Source: Margaritifera margaritifera (lineage: Eukaryota > Mollusca > Bivalvia > Unionida > Margaritiferidae). From it: 64,000 bases of DNA. The notes below the pieces were generated by a model. That model saw nothing but the letters and a program-made list of their open reading frames with translations. It searched no databases and was not told the origin of the DNA. The translations under genes were made by a program, and so were the position numbers. This document shows positions 33,949-45,725 of the stretch, piece by piece (the stretch's first letter is position 1; each line of letters starts with the position of its first letter). Where the stretch lies: assembly GCA_029931535.1 (NCBI GenBank), contig JAQPZY010001521.1, positions 3,057,501 to 3,121,500 on the forward strand. Reading direction: 5' to 3'.

Positions 33949-34860
33949 TATCACAAGACAGATCAGTTAAAAACAACTGACAACATATACAGTGAAACTT
34001 ATAAGAGAATAGTACACACCCAGGAATTAAAAGTAACTGAAAGTTATAAGTCAAATTACAGAACTAAAAGCTATAAGCACGACAACAGAACTTAAAACTA
34101 AAAACATTACACATGCAGCAGAGCTAAAGTAACTAATATACATCTAAGATGGGGAGGAAAATCCATTTAAAACTAAGTGTAAGCAACATAAGCCACATTT
34201 TGGGTAACTAAAAGCAATAAGCAAATATAGAAGACTAAACATTAATACTAAAAATGCAGACAATTATGACAGCAGCTGCAGCAACTTATTTACTTGTGTT
34301 GACATATGGAGCATTTACACAATATCTTCCCAGACCAGATCTTTAAGAGGAATTTAAAATTCTTAATATCTGAGGTTGTTTGAACATTATTAGGTTGAGA
34401 ATTCCAGAGTTAAGCTGCTGCATATGTCAAAGATTGTAGCCCATACGTGGATGTTCTTTCGTATGGAATCTTCAAGGTGTTTACATACCTAAAAGAGTAA
34501 GAAGAATTTTTAAAAGTAGTGGATCATTTAAGTATGTTGGACATTACTTGTTTAAAATTTGGAATGCTTTCAAATGCCATGGTCTTCATCCTTCAGATGT
34601 GGAGGGGTGATAAATTTGACTTGAACAAAGTGTTCTTAGTCCTCAATATGCAATGTGTGATTTTTTTATGGTCAGAAAATACCAGGTCCATGGTCCTGCA
34701 TAAAAGCATCAGAAGCAAGGAGAAACGGCTGAAGTCTCATTCAGAACATTGTGATGTATTGAGCCTTCACCCAAAGACGGCATCGTTATGAGCATAGTGA
34801 GGAATGTCACCATGGTTCCCCCTCCACCAAAAATTAGACGTACAATGCCCACTGCGACTA
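33949..34860. other. Intron stretch without recognised content
   Basis: Short open frames on the plus strand (33871-34095, 34519-34791) have no recognisable motif. No supported exon. Confidence 0.45.
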
Positions 34861-35539
34861 TTACATCAGCAGAATTTTAGGAACAAGAGGTTGTGTAATT
34901 GCATTCCTCAATTTCTTCCCAGATACTGTTAAAGCTGCAGATGCATTTTGACTGGCACAGGATTCAATGATGCAGTTGCTAAATTCAGGACAGTTTTTAT
35001 ATGTATGTTGGTCACAAACCTCCATGGATAATTTAGAGCTTATGGAAGCGTGTCCCCCAATATCTAGGCAGCCTGGTGGGCAAAAGTCCCCCTGCATATA
35101 TGAGCATAGCCTGAAAGTCCAGGTGCTTGATTTTTTTATCGGATCTTGATAATCCATTTCAATATTCCTTCATGCTGTATCTTGCCATGCCAGCTGCTGA
35201 CCAGCCAGTCCAGCCATCAGGCTGGCTGTACCTCTTCTCTAGTGACCAGAGATCCATCACTTTGGCGAGCCAATCCACACACCGGCTGATAGTGCCATGG
35301 TATGTGGAACTTTATGGGAATCAGACTGACCGATCCATCTGTTTTGTCTCACCTTCTGCACCAACAGTTTATTAACCAGCCATCCAACTGACATCCAGAC
35401 ATACTGACCAGCTGGCAACTAAGCTAACAGTCAAGCTTGCAATTGAGTCGACCAGCCAGCTTTCTGACCATCATACTCTCCAGCCATCCATACTGACAAA
35501 ACTTACTCAGCCAATTCAACCAGTGAGTCATTTATTTAT

Positions 35540-37480
35540 GGCTTATTCATTGGAGTGATACCATGATAAATTTGGGGATGATGGCAATGACTTGTCTATG
35601 CCAGTAGGGATGTTTTACATGGACATGGACATAGGCCCTGATGAGAATGACTCACACAGTGAGTGTGGGATACCCATGATGCCTTGGCAAACTCAGATCC
35701 AAGTATGTAATGGACTGGGTTTAGTTTCAAAGTGGCTGTCAAAGAATTATGCTGGGTGTTGCTGGCTTCCATACACCCACCACCGCCAAATGTGAGCCAG
35801 ACCAATAAGGTCAAGGCGTCAGTAGACCTGGAAGACGAGGAGGAACATCCCTCCTTTTGCCTACTGCTGCAGTCAGTGAAAATAATGGAAATTTCAGACT
35901 ATCTGTCAGAAACAATCTGTGACCTGGGAAATTCTTAAGTGTTTTTCTTAGAGAGTCAACTACCAGCGACTTTCTCATCACACTGTTATAGAAAGCATTC
36001 GTTTTTACCACCAAGCATCTGACACTAGATAAGAACATTGCAGTGGTGAATATGACTACTCCAGTGTTATACAAGGTGGACAAGAGCGTCTTTCACATCA
36101 CCTTGAAGCTCGTTTGTAATATTGTGGTAACATCTTCAATGTTGGACCTAGTATCACCTGCCATTTTTCAATTTGCCAGAAAAGCAGACAGCGATCATGC
36201 CTGGGAAAATATATCAGTTTCATGCACTTCCATTTGGTCTCAACATAAGTCCATGGGCATTCACAAAAATTATCCACTGCATTGTCACCCTGTTCTTGTT
36301 GACTTTGTCAGCAGCAACTGTGGAGTGTCTAGACAACATCCTCCAAAAATACATGGCAAGTTCTATGCTGGTGAAGGGCAGGAATGATCGCCTGGCCCTT
36401 TTAGGTAACCTAGGCTTTTTAGTGAATTGGAAAAATTTGAATCTCGACCCATCCCAGCATTTGGTCCATCTAGACATCGAGTCTATCATGGATTATCAAA
36501 CTCATAGAGTCAATTACCAACAGGTAGCAAGAGAATTCCTGCAACTCCTTGGCTTGCTCAGCACAGCAGTAGATCTAATTCTGCTTGGCCACCATTTCAT
36601 GCACCCCTTATAGATGATCCTACTGACCCAGTGGCACCCCTTTTCTGGCCAACTCAATCACAAATTCAGAGTCATGACCGAAGTTGTATTATTCCTGCCT
36701 CAGTGGCGTAGCGAAGATTGACTCTTGGCATGGATTCCTCTGTAAAAGGCCCAATTGGAAATTACGGTTTGTACAGACACCAGTTCATGTGATTGGGGGA
36801 ACCTACATGTTGCCATGCTTCAACATGGTCAGTGGCAAGTGGGGTCTGGATGAGTTACCTCTTCATATCATCCTTCTGGAAATAGAGGCAATAATCAAGG
36901 CTTGTCATGTTTGGAAGGACTGACTCTGTGGGAAAGTAGTCCTTATCATGTCTCACAATACGGTGGTGGTGGCCCCTCAAACAAGGGAGGGGGGTAGAAC
37001 CAGATCACCTGACCTATGAATTCTGGTTTGGAAGTTTCTACACTGGTGCTCCCAGCTATATATAACAATACAAATCAGACACATTCCCTGCTGGCTTAAT
37101 GTCCTTGCCAACTCTCTATAAAGAAAGGACTGAATCCTTCATACAGAATGGTCCATTTATCAGTCGATCTTTCAGAGGATCATTTGCGCTCTTTGGGGGT
37201 GTCCGATGAATAGACCTTTTTGCGACAAGGTAGAATCACAAACTACCCACCTATGTCTCTCCAGTCATGGACCCAGAAGCTCAGGCCATGGATGCACTAT
37301 CAGTCAGTTGGAAGGGGTTTTTGGCCATTGCCTGCACCCTCATGGTCCTAGTATTAAAAAAAATAACACAGATATTGAGGAGTCAGAACTGCAAACTGAT
37401 TCTGATAGTCCTTCTCAGGTGGGGCGTATCCTGGGTTAATGATCTACTTGATCTAGGAAAATTTAATCTACACTCATGAG
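35540..37480 (+). pseudogene. DIRS-type retroelement, reverse transcriptase and RNase H region (decayed)
   Basis: The reverse transcriptase is visible at 36140-36613: a frame-shifted L-D-L, then K-I-Y-Q-F-H-A-L-P-F-G-L-N and S-P-W-A-F-T-K, then G-F-L-V-N-W-K-N and D-P-S-Q-H-L-V-H-L. The Y-x-D-D-like motif is altered (C-L-D-N). RNase H remnants follow (about 36.66-37.12 kb, with R-H-I-P near the end), then D-L-F-A-T-R and N-H-K-L-P-T-Y-V-S-P at 37.2 kb and the end at W-V-N-D-L-L-D-L. These are features of DIRS-like elements. Stops and frameshifts break every part. The DIRS tyrosine recombinase is not adjacent. Confidence 0.85.
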
Positions 37481-38022
37481 CATTGTGATATAGATGCATC
37501 TTTACCCTATTTCATCTACACAAAAGCATTGTGATATAGATGCATCTTTACCCTATTTCATCTACACAAAAGCATTGTGATATAGATGCATCTTTACCCT
37601 ATTTCATCTAGACTCATGAGCATTGTTATATAGATGCATCTTGACCCTATTTCATCTACACTCATGAGCATTGTTATATAGATGCATCTTGACCCTATTT
37701 CATCTACACTCATGAGCATTGTTATATAGATGCATCTTTACCCTATTTCATCTACACTCATGAGCATTGTTATATAGATATGTCTTTACCCTATTTCATC
37801 TACACATAAGCATTGTTATATAGATGCATCTTTACCCTATTTCATCTACACTCATGAGCATTGTTATATAGATGTGTCTTTACCCTATTTCATCTACACT
37901 CATGAGCATTGTTATATAGATGTGTCTTTACCCTATTTCATCTACACTCATGAGCATTGTTATATAGATGCATCTTTACCCTATTTCATCTACACTCATG
38001 AGTATTGTTATACATTAGATGC
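37464..38022. repeat. 46-48 bp tandem repeat (about 12 copies)
   Basis: Units of TATAGATGCATCTTTACCCT, ATTTCATCTACACTCATGAG and CATTGT. It directly follows the DIRS remnant. Confidence 0.93.
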
Positions 38023-38451
38023 ATCTTAAAAAGAGTAATTCATTATACCAAAATTGTGTTGCTGCAATCTGCTTTTTACACTTGAGTGACATGTATTTTC
38101 AGCCATTTGTTTTTCATATCCTTTGTATCTTAAACCCTATTACGTCTAGACTAAACAAACTTTGTTTCCACTGATGAAAAATTTGTGTGTGTATGTTGAT
38201 GCATCTTAATGAGTAGTATATTGCAGTAATATTTCCTTCCTCTATATTTTTACCCAGTTGTTAGATCAGACCCACAATCAGTGGGTAATGGGTTCCAATC
38301 TTGTCCAGATCATCCTGGGTCAGCTGCTGTAGCCTATCTATATGCAAGGCACCTAGCTCCCATTGTCTCAGTATCAATCCTCCATGCCAGTCTGTTTATT
38401 GTTGGTGCCTCCAAATATGCTCCTGTTGGTGAGGGAATTTGTGTTTCTGAG

Positions 38452-38673
38452 TACCATATATAAGCAAGTATAAGCCAGGTCCAAATGCAAACAACATAGA
38501 CCTGGATCTGCCATCGCATAATGCACTGGCAGATGAGGGTCTATGTTGTTTGTTCTACTGATTAGTCCTTACAAACTGCATAGACCCAGAACTGCCGGCA
38601 CATTATGCGACGGCTGATCTGGGTCTATGCAGTTTGCCGTTGGAATCGGCTTATAACGTGAGTAGATACAGTA
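38452..38673. mobile_element. Hairpin MITE copy 4
   Basis: TACCATATATAAGC to GAGTAGATACAGTA, 222 bp, two hairpins; termini slightly mutated. Confidence 0.9.
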
Positions 38674-38879
38674 GATTGACTCAGAAGTATTTATGAAAAC
38701 CAGGCGCCTCTTTTCTTTCAAATGATCAGTCATGAACTAGATTCAAAGAAACTACACATTAATTTTTAGAAGGATATCTTTACTTCCATTAATATAACTA
38801 TCTGATTAGCTTGAAAACTTGCTTACTAGGAAGTAAAAGGACATATATTTAAGGAACACAAATAATTTTAATATTCTTT

Positions 38880-39035
38880 CGGATTGGCATTTTCTGTACC
38901 CATACCCCCCCCCCCCCCTCCACACACACACACTCACACAAACATACAACACATGCACACATTTATCGTGAGCTTTCACATGATATAGTGGTTCAATCCA
39001 TAATGCAATGGGCAGTTATGGAACCCAACTAGCAC
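38880..39035. repeat. Second copy of the intronic block seen at 20.63-20.83 kb
   Basis: C-run, CACA-run and 'gtggttcaatccataatgcaatgggcagttat', matching the first block, and ending about 85 bp before exon 10. Confidence 0.5.
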
Positions 39036-39119
39036 GTTTTAAAAAGAGAGAGCTGTTTTCATAAATAAAATACTTTTTCATCAATATGATGCATTCTCAA
39101 ATGTTTTTATTAATTGTAG

Positions 39120-39268
39120 GAAGTACAATTACCTAGCCTCATGTGGAAGGGAGACAACATCAGCTCTCAGCGCTGAGGGGTGTGACCTTGAGACTGTGCA
39201 TCAGGCATTTACTAATAATTCAGATTTGCTGAGGCAGCAATTCCCAACTGAGGACTTCTCTCAATGTG
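39120..39268 (+). CDS. Exon 10, module 4 b-half
   Basis: The acceptor is tattaattgtag and the donor TGTG|GTACAA, weaker than the others; 149 bp, phase 2 to 1. It encodes K-Y-N-Y-L-A-S-C-G (C4 eight after C3), twelve residues to E-G-C-D (C5) and 27 to S-Q-C (C6). One sequon (N-N-S). It joins the next a-half through a valine codon split G|TG, leaving only four residues between C6 of this module and C1 of the next. Confidence 0.82.
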
Positions 39269-39575
39269 GTACAATTTGTCAATTTTGTATATACTTTCTC
39301 ATAATTATGGGGATTCTGGAAATTAACATTGTATGCCCCTCCACGAATGTAGAAGGGGTATCATAGTGTTGCCCTTATCTATCAATCTGTCAAGTCAGAT
39401 TTTGCATGTAGGTCATTGTGGAGGGGCATTTGTGTTTCATATACACATTTCCTAGTTTTTACCTCACTTTACTGAAGTCCAGGTGAGCTTGCATATGAAA
39501 GGTCCTATATCTGTCTGCCATCATGCATTGTCCATCCATCAACACTTGCTTGTGGAACAATAGATTTTGATCATA

Positions 39576-39576
<1 letters not shown>

Positions 39577-39648
<72 letters not shown>
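39577..39648. repeat. (GT)n(AT)n microsatellite
   Basis: About seven GT followed by nearly thirty AT dinucleotides. Open frames across it are artefacts. Confidence 0.98.
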
Positions 39649-39649
<1 letters not shown>

Positions 39650-40251
39650 TCTTGCACAAGTTTGCTTATGAGAGAGAGAGAGATAGAGACTTATATTATC
39701 AAGATCTTGGACAAGTTTGATTATGAGCAACATTCACACATTTTAAATGAAGTGACCTTGCATCTGTTTTGTTGAGATCATCACTGCAGATGTCATATAT
39801 TTCATATTTGGCAGATGTCATATATTTCATATTTGTATCAAATGTGATATGTAAGCTTATATTGTCAAATATCAGACTGATTTTAGTATGAGCAAGATCT
39901 GTGTATATTCATGAGGTGATTTGGCATCTGATTGTCTGAGCTTGTTACCACTCTAGATCTCATTTTTCTGATCAGATTTTGAAAATATTTGTATATAGAC
40001 TAAGGTCATAAAATCTGAGACAAGTTTGATGATGAGCTTCATCTATGCATATTAATGAGGTGATCTTCATCTGATCTGTTGAGCTTGTTGCACCCCTAGA
40101 GGCCATATTTCTGATCAGACACCTCATATCACCAAGAACTCTATTTTGATAGCAGCAAGAACTCGGCATATAAATGAGGCATTGTGACATCTGATTGTTT
40201 GTAACCATTCTAGAAACTATTTCTGAGCAGACTTTGATCAAACTTGGCATA

Positions 40252-40435
40252 TACCATATATACTCACGTATAATCCTGTAGAAAGCACTGGCAGATCAGG
40301 GTCTATGTTGTTTGTTCTACTGATTAGTTCCTTACAAACTGCATAGACCCAGATCTGCTGGCACATTATGCAACAGCAGATCTGGGTCTATGCAGTTTGC
40401 AGTTGGTATTGGATTATATGCGAGTATATATGGTA
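40252..40435. mobile_element. Hairpin MITE copy 5, partly deleted, inside the tandem array
   Basis: TACCATATATACTC to GAGTATATATGGTA; the first hairpin has lost its left arm (about 37 bp shorter than full-length copies). Confidence 0.9.
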
Positions 40436-41217
40436 AGTGTATAAGCTCATATTATCAAGAACTCAGATGAGTTTGAGTATGAGCAACATCTGCTCCTATT
40501 AATAAGTCATTCTTGCATCTGACTGAGCTTGTTACAACTCTTATGACTATTTCCCCATCTGATTTTGATCCGAATTAGTATATCAACTTATATCATCAAA
40601 ATCTCAGATGACTTTGATTATGAACAATATCTGCACATATTAATGAGCAAATTGTCATTCGATTAGCTGAGCTGATTACCACTCTGTAGGCTGTATTTCG
40701 GATGAGATTTTGATCAAACTTGGTATTACTTACATCATCAAGATCTTGGATAATCTTGATCATGAACAACATCTGCATGTATTAATTACTTCCTAAATGA
40801 GCGAGTGGTGTCATTCCATTTTGGGCTTATGTTAAATTCCCTTCTTATGTTGTAAATAGCGCTATATTAATAATAATCACACCTTACAAAGAAGGTTATT
40901 ATACCCACTTTTACCTGCTGCAGGTAACAGGAAATTATGCTACAAAAGCAGTTTGATAATTTGGCAAGAGATGTGTAGACCTGTACTCTGGTTGGTTATA
41001 GTTGATCTCAACATTTATTTCATATTTCAGAAAGGTTTGACTTTGTAGAAATGTATACATATAGCTAATCACCATGTCCTTTTATTCTCTATTTATGGTA
41101 CTGATGGATTTTAAGAGTGTGATTGATGTTGAACAGTGCAAAAATTGCTTTCTTTCATTTTATAAAAGGAATGTACATCTTTTTAAAGTAAGAATAGACA
41201 ATTATTTATTTTTCCAG

Positions 41218-41362
41218 TGGTAGATGAGTGTACATCCATGGAAAACCAGCCCAGGATTGCAGAGGCCTTATCATCCTGTGGAATTTTGCTGTACTGGTCT
41301 GAACTAATTTCAAAGCAATCCTTCGTGGACTCCTTTCTCTATGATCAGGACTTAATCTGCAG
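41218..41362 (+). CDS. Exon 11, module 5 a-half; its 3' end is amplified downstream
   Basis: The acceptor is tatttttccag and the donor TGCAG|GTAAAA; 145 bp, phase 1 to 2. It reads V-D-E-C-T (C1), fifteen residues to S-S-C-G (C2), and an unusually long 26-residue span to D-L-I-C (C3). The last 70 or so bases, with the donor and the following 45 bp of intron, are the first unit of a tandem array of about ten copies filling the next kilobase. The stretched C2-C3 loop lies in the same segment that is amplified. Reading past the donor meets TAA at once. Confidence 0.85.
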
Positions 41363-42415
41363 GTAAAAGGTCCTCAGGGACTCATTACCATGGTCCCAAT
41401 CTCTTGTACTGAACTGGCCCCAACTAATCTCATAGCAGTCCTTCCTGAACTTCTTCTTCCATGATCAGGACTAAACCTGCAGGCACAAGGTCATTATGGA
41501 CTCAGTAGTATGGTCCCAATCTCATATACTGTACAGGCCCCATCTAACCTATCAACAATCCATCCTGGTCCCTTCATCTATGATCAGGACATAAAAACCT
41601 GCAGGTAAATGGTCATCAGGTACTGAGTATCATGGTTCCAATCTCTAGCTCTTTACTTGCCCCAACTAATCAGATAGGGATCCTTCCTGGATATAATCTA
41701 CAGGTAAAGGCTAACCAGGGACTCGGTCTCAATCTCTTGTACCAAACTGGCCCACAACTAATCTCGCAGCAATCCTTCCTGGACTCCTTCAATTATGATC
41801 AGGACCTAATCTGCAGGTACAGGATTGTTTTGGACTTAGTATCATACTCTAAATCTTTTTACTCTACTGATCCCAACTAATCTAAAAATATCATTCCCCC
41901 GTGATCAGGACTTAATATGCAGTTAAAGGCTCATCAGGGACTCTGTATCATAGTCCTAATCTCTTGCACTGTACTGGCCCCAACTAATCTGACAACAATC
42001 CATCCCAGATCCCTTTCTCTATGATCAGGACTTAATCTGCAGGTACAGGGTCATCACAGACTCAATATCATGGTCCTAGTCTCCTGTACTGTAATGTCCC
42101 CAACTAATATTACTGCAATCCTTCCTAGACTCCTGTTTTTCCTTGAACAAGACTTAATCTGCAGATAGAGGGTCATCAGGGACTCATTACCATTGTCCCA
42201 ATCTCTTGTACTGAACTGACCCCAACTAATCTTGCAGAGATCTTTCATGGACTCCTTAATGACCAGGAATTAGTTTGCAGGTAAAGGGTTGTCAGGGGCT
42301 TGGTATCATGGTCTCAATCTCTTGTACTGTAATGGCTCCAACTAATCTTGAAGCAATCCTTCCTAGACATTTTCCTTAATGTGCTGGACTAAATCTGCAG
42401 GTTAAGCATCATCAT
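41290..42415 (+). repeat. Amplified exon 11 end and splice donor (about 10 copies)
   Basis: Unit of about 100-122 bp: the last ~70 bp of exon 11 (CCCCAACTAAT, AGCAATCCTTCCTGGACTCC, GATCAGGACTTAATCTGCAG), the donor GTAAAGG and about 45 bp of intron (CATGGTCCCAATCTCTTGTA). The first unit is the real exon end. Donor-like TGCAG|GTA or GTT is retained in most downstream copies (for example near 41604, 41816, 42042, 42280 and 42400); one copy has TGCAGGC. No acceptor is included, so the copies are not complete exons. Confidence 0.93.
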
Positions 42416-42591
42416 CATCCATAGCTCTCATTTGTCTCTATCCTGAGCATGGCCAACACTCAGCAAAGCAGGCTGTCTCCAGACAGAAGAAAAGAGAATA
42501 TTCTCTCACTTTAAGTAGGACTTAAGTCCATATTTCTGATGCAGTTTGATTCAGTTTTGTGATGTCCATAAAAGGTTGAACAGTAACTAAT

Positions 42592-42800
42592 GTATATACT
42601 TGCTCATACCAACTGCAACCTGCATAGACCCAGATCTGCCATCGCATAATGCGCCAGCAGATATGGGTCTATGCAGTTTGTAAGGACTAATCAGTAGAAC
42701 AAGCAACATAGACTCTGATCTGCCGGCACATTATGTGATGGCAGATCTGGGTCTATGTTGTTTGCATTTGGACCCAGATTATGCTTGAGTATAGATGGTA
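42592..42800. mobile_element. Hairpin MITE copy 6 (reverse orientation)
   Basis: Left terminus degraded (GTATATACTTGCTC); right end GAGTATAGATGGTA. Both hairpins are present in the same order as copy 2. Confidence 0.88.
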
Positions 42801-42845
42801 CCCTTCCAATAAGGATCAGGTATTATTAGAAAAAAAAGAGCCACA

Positions 42846-43136
42846 GTGGTTTGTAGGCCAGACCAACCAGGGCACCATGTGGAGCCCTTTGTTTTTGAAT
42901 CCTATCCACATGACAAAAAATTGTGTGTTGTAGATTGTTTACATTGTTATTTGCAACGGACTAAAGTTTTGCAAAAATCCAAAAAACAATTATTCATCAA
43001 CACACAATCCCCATATAAAAAAAGTTGCTAAAGGCACAATATTAAACTAGATAAAGACTGTAATGAGAAAGTCTGGTTTTGATACATCTATTTTTCAGGC
43101 TCATAGCACAAGGGCTGCATCTGTTTCTGCAGCTGT
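42846..43136 (+). pseudogene. Tyrosine recombinase fragment of a DIRS-type element
   Basis: The reading runs F-V-F-E-S-Y-P-H-D-K-K-L-C-V-V-D-C-L, Y-L-Q-R-T-K and L-F-I-N-T-Q-S-P-Y-K-K, then after a stop and frameshift T-S-I-F-Q-A-H-S-T-R-A-A-S. The H-x2-R box near the C-terminus of tyrosine recombinases is intact; the final catalytic tyrosine is lost because a MITE cuts in at 43146. Such recombinases integrate DIRS, Ngaro or Crypton elements. Confidence 0.8.
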
Positions 43137-43145
43137 GCTATGTTC

Positions 43146-43553
43146 AGGGTTCGTACAAAGTCTGGAAAGTCTGGAAAAAATATGGGAAAAAAAGAGTGCT
43201 TTTTCCAGACCTGGAAAAAGTATGGAAAATAACGATTTTGCCCTAAAGGTCTGGAAAAAGTATGGAATTTTGGGTTGCTGTGTTTTATTTTGCTAAAGAC
43301 ACTTGTCACATGGGGCGCCGTTTGGTCTAGTGATGGCCCAGCTGGTTCAGTGTAGTTGGCGAGACATGTGATCTATCACCTACTTGTGATTGGTGGATAC
43401 TGTTTTATATTATGTGGATACCATATGCTCATTTATAGTGATACAGACTTCAAATACATGAGCCAGAGGGGTCTGGAGAATATTGCAATCCAGTCTGGAA
43501 AAAGTCTGGAAAAGGTCTGGAATTTGTTTTAATAACAGCTGTATGAACCCTGT
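43146..43553. mobile_element. hAT-like MITE with CAGGGTTCRTACA ends, inserted in the recombinase
   Basis: Left end CAGGGTTCGTACA, right end the inverse of CAGGGTTCATACA. The interior repeats GGTCTGGAAAAAGTCTGG. TATGTT is present on both sides and may be part of the target duplication. Confidence 0.85.
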
Positions 43554-43698
43554 ATGTTTATGGGTTATCTGATTTACTAACAACACATACAAGGTTTCTT
43601 CCTTTTTCTTCTAGTTGTTGTTAATCTATTCCATGCATGGAAGCCTCTCTCTAAAAGCTCATGGGATCACGAAGCACTTATGGGAGAAGTGAAATTGA

Positions 43699-43940
43699 TA
43701 AATTAAACTAGACTTACCAAGTCGATGTTTGATTGTAATTTCATGAACCCCATCAGTGCCTTAGTGTTCACATGCCCACCCTTGGTATTTCCCACCCGAT
43801 AAGACATTTAGGCTTCCATTTCTTATGCTCTAAAGACTGATCAGTCATGTGACCAATGTCATCTCATGTGATCACTAAGGCACTTATGGGGTTCATGAAA
43901 TTACAATCTAATGTTGACTTGGTAAGTCTAGTTTAATTTA
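43699..43940. repeat. Inverted repeat with about 75-bp arms
   Basis: The left arm AAACTAGACTTACCAAGTC through CATGAACCCCAT is mirrored by ATGGGGTTCATGAAATTACA through GACTTGGTAAGTCTAGTTT. It follows the recombinase remnant, so it may be the terminal repeat of that retroelement, but it could be an independent foldback element. Confidence 0.85.
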
Positions 43941-44189
43941 TTTGTTATGGATTATCTAGGATCTGCTTACATGGTGTGTTCCTGAGTAAGACACTTTACT
44001 CACCTCAGCATGATATAACCTGCATGTGTTGCTGTGCCATAAACCACCCAACAAATGGACACAACAAAAACACCAAACTTTACATTGTCAGTTCAGTTTC
44101 AACAAATTTTGGATTTTTGCTCTGGACACGGGGAAACGTACGAATATAAAATTGGTTGATGTACCTGTTTAGCAACCAGTAATGGGATA

Positions 44190-45010
44190 ATAATCCCTAC
44201 TGATGCAATCTATCATTAGGGGTTATTTGCAACCCCCTAGCGATAACACAAAACCTGTTTCATTAGGGGTTTTTAAGCGGGGTTCCTACTGTGATATGAA
44301 CTGTTATGATAGAAAATTTTACTTACAAGTTCACCTGGCTTGAGTGACTATGTGTGCTATTTTGGGTATATTTTGTGTTGAATATCAACCAAATCATGCA
44401 TATTTTTTATATCAGCATACTCAGACCATAGGGGTGTTTCTTGTCAGTACCTCAAAGACATGCTGTTTGCCATATCAAGTTTTGAGTGCCTTTTCTCTTG
44501 ATGCTATTATTATTATTATTATTATTATTATTATCATCATCATTATTATTATTATTATTAGTATTAGTATTATTATTATTATTATTATTATTGTTATTTC
44601 CATTTGCAAAATGTTCAGGGGTGGGGGGATAATTGGTATCGGCTACAATGGCTCTATCCAGCTTTCTGTCTTTTATTTTTATTCCCACATAAATGCCCAC
44701 AACAGAATTTCAAACTGATTTCTGAAGCAAATGTAAACTTGGTATGTAGAATGGGGGATGGGGGCATGTTGCTTTTTTCTTTTTTTTTCTGCTTAAGATA
44801 TGATTTTTTAGGGGCTGCAACATATGATAATCAGCCCCTAAGCATTGTCATTGCCAATGCTTAATGCCATTAATAACTCTTTATGCAACAATTATATCGT
44901 TAGGAATTGTAATTGCAGCCCCTAATGATTCGGTTATGTCACTTGGGGTTACAGTTGCTGCCCCTAGTGATACATACTCATTAGGAGTTTACTGCACTCT
45001 GCTTAAAGTT
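44190..45010. repeat. Clustered CCCCTAATGAT-type motifs and an (ATT)n microsatellite
   Basis: ATTAGGGGTTATT, CATTAGGGGTTTTT and, about 600 bp later, CAGCCCCTAATGATT and CTGCCCCTAGTGAT lie in both orientations on either side of (ATT)n at 44506-44592. It may be a foldback element with a microsatellite core. Confidence 0.5.
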
Positions 45011-45125
45011 GGGGACTTGAAATAGGTTAAAGAAAGAGTTTGAAATAATGCTGGAAAAGAGCATTTGTCCTAGCTTGTATGGATATTAACATGTAGAGAA
45101 AATGAGACTCATTGGCAACACTTTT

Positions 45126-45725
45126 TAGTATTGTGATTAACCACTTTTCAGTGTATTGTAGAACACATTTTAATCTATTATAAGAAGCCTTGTTATGTAT
45201 TATAGGACACTTTTTAGTCTGTCATAAAGACTTTGCACTATATAGTATAAAACATTTTAGTCTGTCAGAAAACAATGAACTGTATCATAGAACATGTTTA
45301 GTTGATCTTCAAACATTTTGCACTGTATCAAAGAACACTTTTGTCTGTCATAACACACTTTGCACTGTATCATGGAACACTTTAGTCGGTCATGAAATAC
45401 TTTGAACTGTATCATAGCACACTTTTCAGTCTATCAAAAAGTTTTGCACTGTATCATCAAACACATTTTAGTCTGTAGTAAAACACTTTGCACTGTATCA
45501 TAGAACACATTTTAGTCTGTAGTAAAACACTTTGCACTGTATCACAGAACACATTTTAGTCTGTAGTAAAACACTTTGCACTGTATCATAGAACACATTT
45601 TAGTCTGTAGTAAAACACTTTGCACTGTGTCATAGAACATTTTTTAATCTGTAATAAAACACTTTGCACTGTATCATGGAACATTTTTTAATCTGTAATA
45701 AAACTCTTTGCACTGTATTATAGTC
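45126..45725. repeat. 44-bp tandem repeat (about 13 copies)
   Basis: Units of AACACATTTTAGTCTGTAGT plus AAAACACTTTGCACTGTATC plus ATAG. The central copies are almost identical and the edges diverged, as expected for unequal exchange. Confidence 0.93.

Larger units (their letters stand above)
39440..40800. repeat. Tandem array of the same 120-140 bp unit as 15.3-16.86 kb
   Basis: Begins with the head 'tgaagtccaggtgagcttgc', interrupted by a GT/AT microsatellite (39577-39648) and by MITE copy 5. Units contain ATCATCAAGATCTTGGA, ATTATGAGCAA and TATTAATGAGGTGAT. Confidence 0.85.

Noticed and set aside
36220..36489. Minus-strand frame opposite the reverse transcriptase
   Set aside because: Shadow of the DIRS coding strand.
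39459..39775. Open frames with I-Y repeats
   Set aside because: They are translations of (AT)n; the same holds for 49851-50096.
44344..44718. 124-codon frame with a poly-isoleucine run (and poly-asparagine on the other strand)
   Set aside because: It is produced by the (ATT)n microsatellite.
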